Below are positions 61,418 through 64,000 of a DNA stretch of 64,000 nt, piece after piece. Position numbers and translations under genes: made by a program. Source of the stretch: Solirubrobacteraceae bacterium. Its GTDB lineage: Bacteria; Actinomycetota; Thermoleophilia; Solirubrobacterales; Solirubrobacteraceae. The notes under the pieces are model-generated. The model was not told the DNA's origin, ran no database searches, and saw only the letters and a program-made list of their open reading frames with translations. The stretch spans positions 1 to 64,000 of the forward strand of contig JADGPP010000001.1 in NCBI GenBank assembly GCA_017882375.1, in the 5' to 3' direction. Each line of letters opens with the position of its first letter. Position 1 is the stretch's first letter.

Positions 61418-62320
61418 TCATGCGCCCTCGACGAGCAGCTCGAGCAGAGCCTTCTGTGCGTGGCGGCGGTTCTCGGCCTGGTCCCAGATGCGCTGGCGGT
61501 CGCCGTAGAGGACCTCGGCGGTGATCTCCTCGCCGGGGTGCGCGGGCAGGTCGTGCATGGCGAAGGCGCCGGGCGCGGCAGCGTCGAGCAGCGCGTCGTC
61601 GACGCGGTAGTCGGCGAGCGCGGCGCGGCGCGCGTCGGCGGTGTGCTCGTCGCCCATGCTCACCCAGACGTCGGTGTAGACGGCGCAGGCCCCGTCGACG
61701 GCCTGGCGCGGATCGGCGTACAGCGTGAGCGACCCGCGGGCGTCGGCGGGCAGCGCGAGATCGTCCTCGAGCGCGTAGCCGGCGGGCGAGGCGACGGCGA
61801 CGTCGAGCCCGGCGAGCGAGCCGAGGATGGCGAGCGAGCGAGCGACGTTGTTGCCGTCGCCGACGTAGGCCACGCGCAGGCCGGCGAGCGAGTCGTGGGC
61901 CTCGCGCAGGGTGAGCAGGTCGGCGAGCGCCTGGCAGGGGTGGTGCAGGTTGGTGAGCATGTTGATGACGGGGATCGCGCTGTGCTTGGCGAGCTGCTCG
62001 AGCATCTCGTGCTGCCCGGTGCGCACGCCGACGGCGGCGACGTGGCGCGAGAGCACGAGCATGGTGTCGCGCAGCGCCTCGCCGCGCGCGAGCTGCAGCT
62101 CGTCGGAGCGCAGCACGACGGCATGGCCGCCGAGCTCGTCGATGCCGACCTCGAAGGAGATTCGCGTGCGGGTGGAGGGCTTCTGGAAGATCAGCGCGAC
62201 GCTGCGTCGGTCGAGCGCGCGCGAGGACAGCGGCGCCGCCTTGAGCTGCAGGGCGCGGTCGAGCAGCGCCGCGAGCTCGCTCGCGGACAGCTCGGCTCCG
62301 GTCAGAAATTGCCGTGGCAT
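61418..62320 (-). CDS. argF: Ornithine carbamoyltransferase, catalytic Cys replaced by Asp
   Basis: A 300-residue transcarbamoylase. The carbamoyl-phosphate motif STRTR is at 49-53, HHPCQALADLLT is intact, and TDVWVSMGDE marks ornithine (not aspartate) specificity. The ornithine-loop motif, normally HCLP with Cys in the active site, reads MHDLPAHPGEEITAEVLYGD here: Asp257 stands in the Cys position. The reaction would be ornithine + carbamoyl-phosphate to citrulline. Cys replacement lowers but does not always abolish activity in E. coli mutants. Other arg genes are not in the window. ATG at 62320. Confidence 0.9.
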   Translation of the reverse strand: MPRQFLTGAELSASELAALLDRALQLKAAPLSSRALDRRSVALIFQKPSTRTRISFEVGIDELGGHAVVLRSDELQLARGEALRDTMLVLSRHVAAVGVRTGQHEMLEQLAKHSAIPVINMLTNLHHPCQALADLLTLREAHDSLAGLRVAYVGDGNNVARSLAILGSLAGLDVAVASPAGYALEDDLALPADARGSLTLYADPRQAVDGACAVYTDVWVSMGDEHTADARRAALADYRVDDALLDAAAPGAFAMHDLPAHPGEEITAEVLYGDRQRIWDQAENRRHAQKALLELLVEGA

Positions 62321-62354
62321 GGACGAGCCAGTCTAGGCTAGGGTTGCTCCACCG

Positions 62355-62804
62355 ATGGGCCGCCGCCTCGCCACGCTAGCTGTGTGCACCGCGCTGGCGG
62401 CTGTGGCCGGATGCGGATCGTCGAGCAGCTCGTCGTCGTCGAGCTCGGGTGCCGCGAGCACGAAGCCCGCGACGACGGCGACCGGCGGCCTGAAAGTGAC
62501 GACGACGCCGAAGTTCGCGCCGGCGAGCGGTCCGGTGAAGAGCGGCACGGTGCAGATCGCCTACCGCAACATCGCGATCGCCCCGGACGCGCTCAGGGTG
62601 AAGGTCGGCAGCACGATCAAGTGGACGAACTTCGACACTGTCGCGCACAACGTGACCAGCGAGGGCGGGCCGCAGAAGTTCGCCTCCAAGGGCTTCGGCG
62701 AAGGCGGCACGTTCGAGATCAAGGCGCTGAAGCCCGGCGTGATCCACTACGAGTGCACGTTCCATCCGGCATCGATGAACGGGACGATCGAAGTCGTCAG
62801 CTGA
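62355..62804 (+). CDS. Cupredoxin-domain lipoprotein
   Basis: A 149-residue protein with a lipoprotein signal (MGRRLATLAVCTALAAVAGC, lipobox AVAGC) and a Ser-run linker. The mature domain is plastocyanin-like: VKVGSTIKWTNFDTVAHNVT and IHYECTFHPASMNGTIEVV contain the copper ligands His, Cys, His and Met. It is a membrane-anchored electron carrier; the redox partner is unknown. ATG 34 bases after the divergent argF start. Confidence 0.88.
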   Translation: MGRRLATLAVCTALAAVAGCGSSSSSSSSSSGAASTKPATTATGGLKVTTTPKFAPASGPVKSGTVQIAYRNIAIAPDALRVKVGSTIKWTNFDTVAHNVTSEGGPQKFASKGFGEGGTFEIKALKPGVIHYECTFHPASMNGTIEVVS

Positions 62805-62860
62805 TTCTCTGATCGGATCGCGGAGCGCTCGCGACGGTCGCAGGTAGGCAGGCCAGGCGC

Positions 62861-64000
<1,140 letters not shown>

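Overview
The window looks like chromosomal DNA of a high-GC actinobacterium of the class Thermoleophilia (Solirubrobacterales-like). Grounds: strong GC bias in codon third positions, frequent GTG/TTG starts, two secreted collagen-like proteins with the 'LTYANATATLAL'-type N-terminus I associate with that group, a secreted beta-sandwich-like C-terminal domain typical of it, and the actinobacterial dnaK-grpE-dnaJ-hspR-clpB order. The taxonomic call is an inference.

Region 1 (1 to about 17.1 kb) is accessory DNA ending at a tRNA-Asp gene. It holds a cold-shock gene cut by the window edge, a GGDEF-EAL protein, a four-gene catabolic operon (citrate-synthase-like lyase, acyl-CoA ligase, VOC dioxygenase-like, glutathione transferase), and an unusual density of type II toxin-antitoxin genes. 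Four two-gene loci are complete (RHH/VapC, AbrB/VapC, Phd/RelE-ParE, AbrB/Doc). Decayed remains of others are an internally deleted doc beside a living antitoxin, a mazF with two amber stops, a vapC fragment and an abrB fragment. Truncated GNAT and VOC genes lie among them. Degenerate direct repeats, some sharing exact 13-mers with the 3' half of tRNA-Asp, sit at or near many of the breakpoints. No integrase was seen. I read this as an eroded tRNA-associated island.

Region 2 (17-27 kb) has cytochrome P450, an LmeA/DUF2993 protein, a collapsed osmoprotectant ABC transporter pseudogene, tRNA-Val, ferredoxin-NADP reductase, tRNA-Lys, a double membrane-GGDEF protein, a PAS-HD-GYP protein, a secreted protein and a PadR regulator. 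Three proteins of cyclic-di-GMP type lie within the first 26 kb.

Region 3 (27.8-38.9 kb) is a purine biosynthesis block on the minus strand: purE, a 21-codon coupled ORF, purB, purC, purS, purQ, purL, purF, then purN and purH after two small plus-strand genes. Together these cover most steps from PRPP to IMP and the first step of the SAMP branch; purD, purM and purK are not in the window.

Region 4 (39-48 kb) carries a GYD protein, two collagen-like secreted proteins separated by a duplicated scrap of the GYD gene, and the chaperone operon dnaK-grpE-dnaJ-hspR-clpB, whose ClpB lacks the N-terminal domain.

Region 5 (47.5-58 kb) has a hemolysin-III protein, an endonuclease III-like glycosylase, an alpha/beta hydrolase coupled to a membrane protein, then PAP2, CDP-alcohol phosphotransferase, myo-inositol-phosphate synthase and a GT4-PHP fusion. 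This set is consistent with phosphatidylinositol-type lipid or glycoconjugate synthesis. A divergent UDG-like protein and a lone P-loop ATPase enclosed by about 44-bp inverted repeats follow.

Region 6 (58-64 kb) has an exported beta-carbonic anhydrase, a quinone oxidoreductase, a TrmA/RumA-type RNA methyltransferase, ornithine carbamoyltransferase with Asp in place of the catalytic Cys, a cupredoxin lipoprotein, and thiG-thiS running off the edge.

A short intergenic element with consensus close to GTANATACSATSGCTATCGC recurs at several places across the window and is not explained by any annotated feature.
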